Shown one piece after another: positions 15,375-22,294 of a stretch of DNA of 64,000 bases (positions are counted from its first letter, which is position 1; each line of letters begins with the position of its first letter). The stretch comes from Planosporangium flavigriseum (GTDB taxonomy: Bacteria; Actinomycetota; Actinomycetes; Mycobacteriales; Micromonosporaceae). The notes beneath the pieces are model-generated. The model had not been told where the DNA came from and ran no database searches. It was given only the letters and a program-made list of their open reading frames with translations. The DNA lies in NCBI RefSeq assembly GCF_011947225.1, contig NZ_JAATVW010000012.1, forward strand, positions 62,001 through 126,000. Reading direction: 5' to 3'. The translations under genes and the position numbers were made by a program.

Positions 15375-16789
15375 ACTCCCCGGTACGGCTGCGTCTCTGG
15401 CGCCGGCTCAGCCTGCGGTCCCGGCTCCTGCTCATCGGCGCCGGTGGGCTCGCCATCGGGTTCGCGCTCGGCGGGCTCGTGCTGATGGCCGCGCTCGGGC
15501 ATGCCCTCCAGCGCGGGGTGGACACCGACGCGGTCGGCACCGCCCGCGGGGTGGCGGAACTGGTCAACGTCCGGGCGCTGCCGCAGCCCGTACCGGTCTC
15601 CGGCGGTCAGATTGTGCAGGTCGTCGACGCGCAGCACCGGGTCCGTTCGGCGTCTATCGGCGCCGACCGCCTCGTCCCGCTGCTCCGCCCCGACGAGCTC
15701 GCTGAGGCCAGGGCAGGCAAGAGCCGGTACGTGGACGGCTCCCGCGCTGGCGTTTCCGGCCCACTGCGGGTCGTGGCGGTGAAGGCGGGCCCGCCGGACG
15801 ATCCGCAGACGGTGATCGTGGCCCGGCCCGTGTCGAGCCTGCGCGCGAGCGTGAACGTCGTACGCACCGCGCTGCTCACCACGTACCCCCTGCTCATCGC
15901 CGTCCTGGCGCTGTTCGCGTGGCGGGTGGTCGGCGCGGCGCTACGGCCCGTGGAGGAGCTACGCGCCGGGGCCGAGACGATCACGGGAGGTGGGAGCAGC
16001 GACAGGTTGCCGGTATCCGGCTCGCAGGATGAGATCCAGCGGCTCGCGGTGACCCTCAACGACATGCTCGACCGGCTCGCGTACGCGCGGGCCCGCCAGC
16101 GAGCGTTCGTCGCCGACGCCGCGCACGAGCTGCGCAGTCCGCTGGCCAACATGCGTACCGAGCTGGAAGTGGCCAAGCGCATCGGAGATCCGGCAGAAGT
16201 CGATGACCTGCTCGTCGACGTCGAGCGGCTCAGCCGGCTCGTCGACGACCTGCTGCTGCTGGCCCGCGCCGACGACGCACCGGGGCTGGCCCGTACCGAG
16301 CCCATCGAGCTGGGCGCGCTGCTGCGGGAGACGGCCGAGCGCTACAGCGCCGCGCGGGTACCGGTGACCATCGCCGTCGGCGCGGCGCAGTGGACGTCCG
16401 GCGACCCGCAGGCGCTGCGGCACGTACTGAGCAACCTGGTCGACAACGCCGTCCGCCACGCCACGTCGCGGGTGACGCTCGCCGTCGTCCCGGGCGGCTT
16501 CACCGTCATCGACGACGGCCCCGGCATCCCGGCCGCCGACCGGGAGCGGGTCTTCGAGCGCTTCACCCGCCTCGACGACGCACGAGCCCGCGACGCCGGG
16601 GGAGCGGGGCTGGGGCTCGCGATCGTCCAGGAGCTGGTGCACCGGCACGGCGGCACGGTCACCCTCACCGACGCAAAACCGGGGGTACGGGCACGGGTAC
16701 GGCTACCGATGCTGCCGTTACTGAGGAGGGGCGGTTCACCGTTTCTTAGCGCTCGGCTACGAATGATCCGCGTGCCTGGATCGTCGTGA
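15371..16789 (+). CDS. Membrane sensor histidine kinase
   Basis: The 472-residue protein has two membrane helices (about 17-43 and 168-190) flanking an extracytoplasmic domain of roughly 120 residues. A HAMP linker (about 190-240) follows, then the H-box with His252 (DAAHELRSPLANMR), the N-box (HVLSNLVDNAVRHA), G1 (DDGPGIP) and G2 (GAGLGLAI). The signal is unknown. TTG at 15371 overlaps the regulator stop by four bases, so the pair is translationally coupled. The last 44 bases overlap the end of the convergent GntR gene; the tail after about residue 445 (LLRRGGSPFLSARLRM) lies outside the kinase domain. Confidence 0.92.
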   Translation: MNSPVRLRLWRRLSLRSRLLLIGAGGLAIGFALGGLVLMAALGHALQRGVDTDAVGTARGVAELVNVRALPQPVPVSGGQIVQVVDAQHRVRSASIGADRLVPLLRPDELAEARAGKSRYVDGSRAGVSGPLRVVAVKAGPPDDPQTVIVARPVSSLRASVNVVRTALLTTYPLLIAVLALFAWRVVGAALRPVEELRAGAETITGGGSSDRLPVSGSQDEIQRLAVTLNDMLDRLAYARARQRAFVADAAHELRSPLANMRTELEVAKRIGDPAEVDDLLVDVERLSRLVDDLLLLARADDAPGLARTEPIELGALLRETAERYSAARVPVTIAVGAAQWTSGDPQALRHVLSNLVDNAVRHATSRVTLAVVPGGFTVIDDGPGIPAADRERVFERFTRLDDARARDAGGAGLGLAIVQELVHRHGGTVTLTDAKPGVRARVRLPMLPLLRRGGSPFLSARLRMIRVPGSS

Positions 16790-16976
16790 TCAGTCCGCGC
16801 TCGCGGAGTACCCGCATCGCCATCCGCACTGTGCCGCGCGATACGTCATACGTCTGCTGAAGGTGAAGCTCAGACGGCAGCAGTTGTCCCGGCCGGAGCT
16901 CTCCACGCTCGATCTGCCCTGCCAGCAGGTCGGCTAGCTGCTGGTAGAGCGGTACCGCAGAGAGCGGATTGGTCAT
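16746..16976 (-). CDS. Short GntR-family repressor (HTH only)
   Basis: The 76-residue protein is only the GntR winged helix-turn-helix (PLYQQLADLLAGQIERGELRPG, SRGTVRMAMRVLRERGL). It ends at ARGSFVAER and has no ligand-binding domain. Such mini-GntR proteins occur in actinomycetes, so it need not be truncated. ATG 16976 is chosen because it leaves the palindrome at 16992-17018 upstream; an ATG at 17003 would place the palindrome inside the gene. A minus-strand TATAAG (17025-17020) is a likely -10. It diverges from a small hypothetical gene, and its 3' end overlaps the kinase gene by 44 bases. Confidence 0.82.
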   Translation of the reverse strand: MTNPLSAVPLYQQLADLLAGQIERGELRPGQLLPSELHLQQTYDVSRGTVRMAMRVLRERGLITTIQARGSFVAER

Positions 16977-16991
16977 GGGCCGCAGGTTAGA

Positions 16992-17018
16992 GCGCACGTA
17001 CATGTCCTGTACGTGCGC
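16992..17018. promoter_or_regulatory. GntR operator palindrome
   Basis: Perfect 11-base arms GCGCACGTACA (16992-17002) and its complement (17008-17018) surround a 5-base spacer. It lies just downstream of the minus-strand -10 candidate and before the GntR start. A related sequence with GTACA/TGTAC half-sites (CCTGAACATGTACAGG) occurs near 17054-17069 toward the divergent gene, so both may be controlled. Confidence 0.65.
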
Positions 17019-17082
17019 CCTTATACAGCGACTATACGTTCAGGCTCTATACGTCCTGAACATGTACAGGTACGGTTGCAAG

Positions 17083-17126
17083 GGTGGCGGTCGACGGGCT
17101 GCGATCCTCGGCCGTCGACCGCCACC
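17083..17126 (+). other. Leader hairpin before the hypothetical gene
   Basis: Perfect 15-base arms (17083-17097, 17112-17126) with a 14-base loop end 50 bases before the start at 17177. It could be an attenuator or an mRNA-stabilising leader. Confidence 0.5.
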
Positions 17127-17176
17127 GAGGGCGAGTGTTCAGGATGAGAACCCGTTTTTCCTAGGGAGGCGACCCG

Positions 17177-17566
17177 ATGCCGAGCATGAAGGCGTGTCAC
17201 TTCGCGCCGGTGGCGCCGCTGCACGTCCAACCTGTCGGCCCGTACGCCACGCCAGGCGACTGCGCCGATGTCCTGGCAGACGCGCTCAGAGGAGTTGCGC
17301 TCGGCGGCTATGACGAACTGATCTGCGTATGGCTGGTGCAGCGCCTCGACCTGTCGACGCTTCGCGTGCTCGTGAGCCTGTTGGAGCGCGTACGCCAAGC
17401 GGGTAACCGTGAAGCCGCCGCGACCGTACTTCCCGATCGTCATCCACAGCCGCCGAATCGTCATGCTGACGGGGGTGCCGCCCCACTTCCCCGGCGGAAT
17501 GATCGCCACGGTCGGTACGACGGGCCCGGTTTCACCGCTGGCAACTCGGGTCCAGGCTTCAGTTGA
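17177..17566 (+). CDS. Small protein of unknown function beside GntR
   Basis: I do not recognise this 129-residue protein. The first 75 residues look like a folded alpha/beta domain (MKACHFAPVAPLHVQPVGPYATPG, YDELICVWLVQRLD, STLRVLVSLLERVRQAG). The last 50 are low-complexity and Pro/Gly/Arg-rich, so the real end could differ through a frameshift. ATG 17177 has GGGAGG nine bases upstream; ATG 17186 is an alternative. It shares the palindrome-containing region with the mini-GntR gene and is a plausible target. Its stop overlaps the convergent HIT-like gene by eight bases. Confidence 0.5.
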   Translation: MPSMKACHFAPVAPLHVQPVGPYATPGDCADVLADALRGVALGGYDELICVWLVQRLDLSTLRVLVSLLERVRQAGNREAAATVLPDRHPQPPNRHADGGAAPLPRRNDRHGRYDGPGFTAGNSGPGFS

Positions 17567-17999
17567 CCGACGGTACGGCCAAGGCATGCTGGATGGCCGC
17601 CGCCGCAGTCTCGTGCGCTCGAGCCTCCGCCTCCACCGCATCGGGTCGGACCAGGCCCGGGCCGCCGACCAGTGCGTCTCCCGGTCGGTGGGGCGCGAGG
17701 TTGAAGTGCAGGTGTGGGACCCGATCGCCGAACACGTACACGTAGATCTTGTCCGCAGCAGTCGCCCTTCGCATGGCGGCGGTGACTCGTGGCAGGACCG
17801 TCCCCAACGTCGCAGCCTCCGGCCCGTCGAGATCGGTGATGAATGGTATGTGCCGGTGGGGTTCGAGGTGGGCGAGCCCGACCACGGCACCGTGAAGCAC
17901 GACCGAGAGGCGCCAGTACTCGTTCTGCCAAACCCGGCGGCGATTGAAGAACGCGTCCGCATCGCTCACGCGGCACAGTAGGCATTCATCGTTGACCAT
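17559..17999 (-). CDS. HIT-like nucleotide-binding protein
   Basis: The 146-residue protein resembles histidine-triad hydrolases: an N-terminal CLLC pair (Cys6, Cys9), GLAHLEPHRHIPFITDL, and the motif VPHLHFNLAPH giving His96, His98 and His104. The canonical third triad His (HxHxH) is replaced by Asn, so catalysis would differ from standard HIT proteins. The substrate is unknown. ATG 17999 has AAGGA about ten bases upstream. It diverges from the MerR gene, with a large hairpin between them. Confidence 0.65.
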   Translation of the reverse strand: MVNDECLLCRVSDADAFFNRRRVWQNEYWRLSVVLHGAVVGLAHLEPHRHIPFITDLDGPEAATLGTVLPRVTAAMRRATAADKIYVYVFGDRVPHLHFNLAPHRPGDALVGGPGLVRPDAVEAEARAHETAAAAIQHALAVPSVN

Positions 18000-18046
18000 C
18001 TGTTGAGTATTCCTTGCGCGTCGGTCTGCGCTGAGACCCTCTTGGT

Positions 18047-18096
18047 CAGGAAGGTGCCCCGCTCGCTGCGTAGACGCGTACAGGGGCACCTTCCTG
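18047..18096. other. Long-loop inverted repeat between divergent genes
   Basis: Perfect 14-base arms (18047-18060, 18083-18096) enclose a 22-base loop between the HIT-like and MerR starts. It is upstream of both genes, so it is not an ordinary terminator. An operator, a leader structure or a short transcript are all possible. Confidence 0.45.
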
Positions 18097-18114
18097 GCGC
18101 AGGCCCAAGACACG

Positions 18115-18137
18115 TTGACACTGTCACGCTGACAGTG
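18115..18137 (+). promoter_or_regulatory. MerR promoter/operator
   Basis: TTGACA (18115-18120) is a good -35. Overlapping it is a perfect palindrome CACTGTCA-CGC-TGACAGTG (18119-18137). MerR regulators typically bind such dyads between -35 and -10. I see no clear -10. It lies 14 bases before the MerR start. Confidence 0.6.
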
Positions 18138-18150
18138 ACACGGTGAAGAG

Positions 18151-18705
18151 GTGTGGACCCTCGACGAGTTGCTGGACCGGGTCCGCGTCGCGCTCGCGGT
18201 GGCGGAGTACCCCGGCGCGCCCAACGGACGGGTACGCGACGTGCCCGACCGCCGCGCCGTCCGGTGGTACGCGACGACCGGCCTGGTCGACCGGCCCGTC
18301 GCCATGCGGGGGCGGAACGCGCTGTACGGGCCGCGGCACCTGCTTCAACTCGTCGCCGTGAAGCGCAGGCAGGCCGAGGGTCGATCGCTGGCTCAGATCC
18401 AGGCGGAGCTGGCCGGGGCAACCGACGCCGCCCTCGCCGATATCGCTCGTGTACCCGATGAACTGCTCGATGGCGGTGACAACGGTGCGGAGCTCGCGCC
18501 GCCACGTGACCGCTTTTGGGCAGCCGCACCAACGACACTCGCACCGACCACGCTCGCCGGGGTGCCGTTGGCCGGCGGTGCGGTTCTCCTCCTGCCGGCC
18601 CACCCTGGACCCGACGACGTCGTCGCGATCCACGCCGCCGCACAGCCGCTGCTCGACCTGCTCGCTGCCCGAGGCCTACTGACGAAACCGCCCGAGGCCT
18701 ACTGA
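18151..18705 (+). CDS. MerR-family transcriptional regulator
   Basis: The 184-residue protein has a MerR-type winged helix-turn-helix: VRDVPDRRAVRWYATTGLVDRP, RNALYGPRHLLQLVAVKRRQAEGRSLAQIQAEL. A variable C-terminus contains a hydrophobic stretch (LAGVPLAGGAVLLLP). No Cys-rich metal site is seen. GTG 18151 follows GAAGAG, and the perfect palindrome just upstream is the likely autoregulatory operator. Its last codons fall in a 23-base tandem duplication (18667-18709) that changes the end of the protein. It is 26 bases from the VIT/VWA gene and is probably co-transcribed. Confidence 0.82.
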   Translation: MWTLDELLDRVRVALAVAEYPGAPNGRVRDVPDRRAVRWYATTGLVDRPVAMRGRNALYGPRHLLQLVAVKRRQAEGRSLAQIQAELAGATDAALADIARVPDELLDGGDNGAELAPPRDRFWAAAPTTLAPTTLAGVPLAGGAVLLLPAHPGPDDVVAIHAAAQPLLDLLAARGLLTKPPEAY

Positions 18706-18709
18706 CGAA
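18667..18709. repeat. 23-bp tandem duplication at the MerR 3' end
   Basis: The 20 bases at 18667-18686 recur exactly at 18690-18709, a 23-base period. Because 23 is not a multiple of three, the duplication alters the MerR reading frame. Without it the protein would end ARGLLTNP, whereas here it ends LLTKPPEAY. Confidence 0.85.
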
Positions 18710-18731
18710 CCCCTGACGAACGGAGCGCGAC

Positions 18732-21110
18732 ATGACCCTCTCCGTGACCACCATGACCCCTGACGAAGCGGCGCGGGTCGCTGCCCCGGTCGACGAGGCC
18801 GGCGTCGGCGCCCTGCGGACCGAGCGTGGCAACCTTCCGCTCGACCGCCTCGACGTGCGGGCGCAGATCACCGGCCTCGTCAGTCGCGTCCAGCTGACGC
18901 AGGAGTTCGTCAACGTCCACGACACCGCCCTCGAGGCGACGTACGTGTTCCCGCTGCCGGACCGGGCCGCCGTCACCGGCATGACGATGACCGCCGACGG
19001 CAGGGTCGTCGAGGCCGAACTGCGTGAGCGCGGGGCGGCGCGGGAGGAGTACGACCGGGCGATCGCCGCCGGCCGGCGCGCGTCGATCGCGGAGGAGGAG
19101 CGGCCCGACGTGTTCACCATGCGAGTCGGCAACATTCTGCCGGGAGAGCGGGTCGCCGTCGCGCTCCGCCTGGTCGGACCGCTGTCCTATGAGGACGGCA
19201 CGGCCACCTTCCGGTTCCCGCTGCTCGTGGCGCCCCGATACATTCCCGGTACGCCGATGCCGGGCCCGAGCGTCGGCGAGGGGTACGCCCTCGACACCGA
19301 CGCGGTGCCCGACGCCTCCCGGATCACGCCGCCGGTGCTGCTGCCGGGCTTCCCCAACCCGCTGCGATTGTCGCTCGACGTCGACGTCGACCCCGCCGGC
19401 CTACCGCTGGGCGAGGCGCGCTCCAGTCTGCACGCCGTGGTGACCGAGGGGAACCGGCTCAGCATCAAGCCCGGGGAGCGGGCCGACCGCGACTTCGTGC
19501 TGCGGCTGGCGTACGGGGCGCCGGTCGAGACGTCGACGGCCGTCTGCGTCGCCGATGACGAGGGCGATGAGGGGACGTACCAACTGACCGTCCTGCCGCC
19601 CGCCGACTCCCGCCCGACCCGGGGCCGGGACGTCGTCCTCCTGCTGGACCGCTCCGGCAGCATGGGCGGCTGGAAGATGGTCGCCGCGCGGCGGGCCGCG
19701 GCGCGCATCGTCGACACGCTCACCGCCGACGACCGGTTCGCCGTCTTCACCTTCGACCATGAAGTCCAGCCCGTTGAAGGCCTCCCGGCCGGCCTCGTTG
19801 AGGCGAGCGACCGGCATCGCTTCCGCGCGGTCGAGCACCTGGCCCGCGCGGACGCGCGCGGCGGCACCGAACTGCTGGCGCCCCTGCGGGAAGGGTTGGC
19901 GCTGCTCTCCGGTGACTCGCCGCGAGAGCCGGTGCTCGTACTCGTGACCGACGGGCAGGTGGGCAACGAGGACCAGATCCTCCACGAGATCCCGCCAGGC
20001 CGGGTACGCATCCACACCGTCGGCATCGACCGCGCCGTGAACGCCGGGTTCCTCGGCCGGCTGGCAGCCGTCGGCGGCGGGCGGTGCGAACTGGTCGAGA
20101 GCGAGGGCCGGCTCGACGAGGCGATGGAGCACATCCAGCGCCGGGTCGGTACGCCGCTCGTCACCGACCTGGCGATCACCGCCGACGGGCTCACCCCGGT
20201 CGACGGGTCCCGCACCCCGCAACGGCTGCCGGCGCTGTACCCGGGGGTGCCGCTGGTCGTCTCCGGGCGGTACCGGGGGCCGGCGGTCGGGTCGCTCACC
20301 GTCAGCGGACGTACCCGCGACGGGAAGGCGTGGCAGACCACCGTGACGGCCCGCGAGAAGGAAGCCGAGGCGGTCACCGCGCTGTGGGCCCGCGCGCGGC
20401 TGCGGGACCTGGAGGACCGGTACGCGGCCGGCTCCGGCGGCGCCGACGTGGAGCGCGAGGCGGTCGACACCTCGCTGCGCTTCGGCGTGCTGTGCCGGTT
20501 CACCGCGTACGTGGCCGTCGACAGCCGGGTGGTGACCGAGGGCGGGCAGCCGCACCGGGTGGTACAGCCCGTGGAGCCGGCGTCCGGCTGGGACATGCTC
20601 ACCGCACCCGGCGCCGGACCCGGCGCCGCGCCCGCCCCGCCGCCGGCCGGTGGGATGCGCCTGATGGCGATGGGCCTGCCCGGCCCGGCCCGAGGGGCGC
20701 GGATGGCGGCCGGCGCGCCGTCGTTCGGTCCGGCGGTCGCCAGCGCGGCGGGCGGCGTGCTGGGCGCCATCCAGGGGGCGGTCGGCATGGTGACCGGAGC
20801 GCCCAGGCAGTCGCAGTTGCGCGACGTCCGGGAGGTCACCGCCGTCGAGGCGCGGCGCCTGCGGGAGGCGGCCGGCCTGCCGGAGTACGAGCGGCGCGAA
20901 CTGCTCGCCGACCTGGTCAGCCGGCTCCAGGCGCTCCTCGGCGGGAGCTGCGAGGGCGAGGACGCGTACGCATCGCTGCGGCGACTCCTCGCTCAGCTTT
21001 CGGCCGGCGGGGAGCTGGAGCCGTTGTGGGCCGAGGCGGTACGGGTACTGGAGGAGTTCGCAGCCGACAGACCGTCCGACCGCCGCCGTGACTTCTGGAA
21101 AAAGAGCTAG
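18732..21110 (+). CDS. VIT and von Willebrand A domain protein
   Basis: The 792-residue protein starts with a VIT (inter-alpha-trypsin inhibitor) domain (about 30-165; LDRLDVRAQITGLVSRVQLTQEFVN, EATYVFPLP). It then has a VWA domain (about 300-470) with an intact MIDAS: DRSGS (Asp306, Ser308, Ser310), the Thr of GGTEL and TDGQVG. The C-terminal third is partly Pro/Ala/Gly-rich (about 620-690) and ends in a helical region. No signal peptide or membrane segment is visible, so it may be cytosolic. VIT-VWA pairs mediate metal-dependent protein binding; the partner is unknown. ATG 18732 follows GGAGCG. The last four bases overlap the convergent methyltransferase gene. Confidence 0.85.
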   Translation: MTLSVTTMTPDEAARVAAPVDEAGVGALRTERGNLPLDRLDVRAQITGLVSRVQLTQEFVNVHDTALEATYVFPLPDRAAVTGMTMTADGRVVEAELRERGAAREEYDRAIAAGRRASIAEEERPDVFTMRVGNILPGERVAVALRLVGPLSYEDGTATFRFPLLVAPRYIPGTPMPGPSVGEGYALDTDAVPDASRITPPVLLPGFPNPLRLSLDVDVDPAGLPLGEARSSLHAVVTEGNRLSIKPGERADRDFVLRLAYGAPVETSTAVCVADDEGDEGTYQLTVLPPADSRPTRGRDVVLLLDRSGSMGGWKMVAARRAAARIVDTLTADDRFAVFTFDHEVQPVEGLPAGLVEASDRHRFRAVEHLARADARGGTELLAPLREGLALLSGDSPREPVLVLVTDGQVGNEDQILHEIPPGRVRIHTVGIDRAVNAGFLGRLAAVGGGRCELVESEGRLDEAMEHIQRRVGTPLVTDLAITADGLTPVDGSRTPQRLPALYPGVPLVVSGRYRGPAVGSLTVSGRTRDGKAWQTTVTAREKEAEAVTALWARARLRDLEDRYAAGSGGADVEREAVDTSLRFGVLCRFTAYVAVDSRVVTEGGQPHRVVQPVEPASGWDMLTAPGAGPGAAPAPPPAGGMRLMAMGLPGPARGARMAAGAPSFGPAVASAAGGVLGAIQGAVGMVTGAPRQSQLRDVREVTAVEARRLREAAGLPEYERRELLADLVSRLQALLGGSCEGEDAYASLRRLLAQLSAGGELEPLWAEAVRVLEEFAADRPSDRRRDFWKKS

Positions 21111-22252
21111 GCCGGTAGGCGCAGGACCCAGCGGTACGCCTGGACCAGCCCGCTGTCGAACCCGGCCGCCGAGCCCCACAGGAAGAGCCGGAACCGCCGG
21201 TACATCGACTCGCCCCAGCGGCGGACGACCTCCTCGCGGGCGTCGTCCAGCCGCTGGGCCCAGGCTTTGCAGGTCAGGTGGTAGTTGTGGCGGTCGTCGT
21301 CGACGCCGACGAGTTCGAACGGCGACCGGGCCACGTGCCGCAGGTACTCGTGCAGCAGCAGCGGCGACTGCCGGCCGGGGTAGATGTACCGGCTCATGAA
21401 CGTGGACACGCTGTGCTTGGTGCGCATCGCGAGCGCGTCGAGGTAGATCGACCCGCCCGGTTTCAGCAGTTCCCGGTACTTGCACAGCGTCGACTTGTAG
21501 TCGGGCAGGTGCTCGGTGACCCCCATGTTGACGATCGCGTCGTAGCGGCGGTCGCTGGCGTACCGGAGGAAATGCTGCCGTACGACGGTGGCCGGCAGGT
21601 CTTCGCGTCCGATGAGATCGCGCAGGTACCGCTCGGATTCACCCGAGAGCGTCAGCGTGGTGACCTCCACTCCGCGCGCGCCGGCGTACTCGACGAAGGC
21701 GCCCCAGCCGCCGCCGACCTCGAGCACCCGGTCACCCGGCCCGACCCCGATGGCCTTCAGCGCGATGTCCATCTTGCGGGTCATGGCGTCTTCGAGCGGC
21801 TCGTCGTCGGTGGCGAACACACCCTGGGTGTAGCAGCGGTGCCGGCGGTCGAGGAAGGTCAGGAAGAACTCGGAGTCCTCGTCGTAGTGCGCCGAGATCG
21901 CGCGGCGGTCGTGCTCGTGGTGGCCGCGCAGCAGCACCGGGGCGAACCGGCCGAGCCAGGCGACCGGGTGGAAGTCGGGGAAGAACTTGCGCATCTTCAG
22001 CGCCGCCATCACGTCGCCGTCGATGTCGAGCCAGCCCTTCAGGTACGCGACCGCGATCTGGAACTGGTCGAGCGAGGCGAGCGCCTTGGCGCCGAGGCGG
22101 TCGGCGACGGTGATGACGAACTCGGGCTCGGCCGGGCCGAAGGTGTGCTCCGGCGCGCCGAGCGGCTTGACGGCGAAGGACACCGGCGAGCGGGATTCGA
22201 AGTACGTCCGGTAGCGCCGGTCCAACGCCCGGACGACGTCCGTGGCGGCCAC
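21107..22252 (-). CDS. Cyclopropane-fatty-acyl-phospholipid synthase-family methyltransferase
   Basis: The 381-residue protein is a class I SAM-dependent methyltransferase of the CFA synthase family. The N-terminal part contains GWLDIDGDVMAALKMRKFF, then HYDEDSEFFLTFLD and YTQGVF, followed by the SAM-binding motif VLEVGGGWGAFVEYA and NMGVTEHL. CFA synthases methylenate or methylate unsaturated acyl chains of membrane lipids at the membrane surface. GTG at 22252 is taken as the start, with no clear ribosome-binding site. It follows the GGDEF gene on the same strand by 42 bases and may share its transcript. Confidence 0.85.
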   Translation of the reverse strand: MAATDVVRALDRRYRTYFESRSPVSFAVKPLGAPEHTFGPAEPEFVITVADRLGAKALASLDQFQIAVAYLKGWLDIDGDVMAALKMRKFFPDFHPVAWLGRFAPVLLRGHHEHDRRAISAHYDEDSEFFLTFLDRRHRCYTQGVFATDDEPLEDAMTRKMDIALKAIGVGPGDRVLEVGGGWGAFVEYAGARGVEVTTLTLSGESERYLRDLIGREDLPATVVRQHFLRYASDRRYDAIVNMGVTEHLPDYKSTLCKYRELLKPGGSIYLDALAMRTKHSVSTFMSRYIYPGRQSPLLLHEYLRHVARSPFELVGVDDDRHNYHLTCKAWAQRLDDAREEVVRRWGESMYRRFRLFLWGSAAGFDSGLVQAYRWVLRLPA

Positions 22253-22294
22253 CGAATCAATCTAACGCGATGAGTGGCCCGGCGCACCACCCGG

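Noticed and set aside
17409-17981. 190-residue plus-strand frame across the HIT-like gene
   Set aside because: It is antisense to the HIT-like gene, which has the better motif evidence, and it has no clear start signal; kept only as a possible frameshift partner of the gene at 17177.
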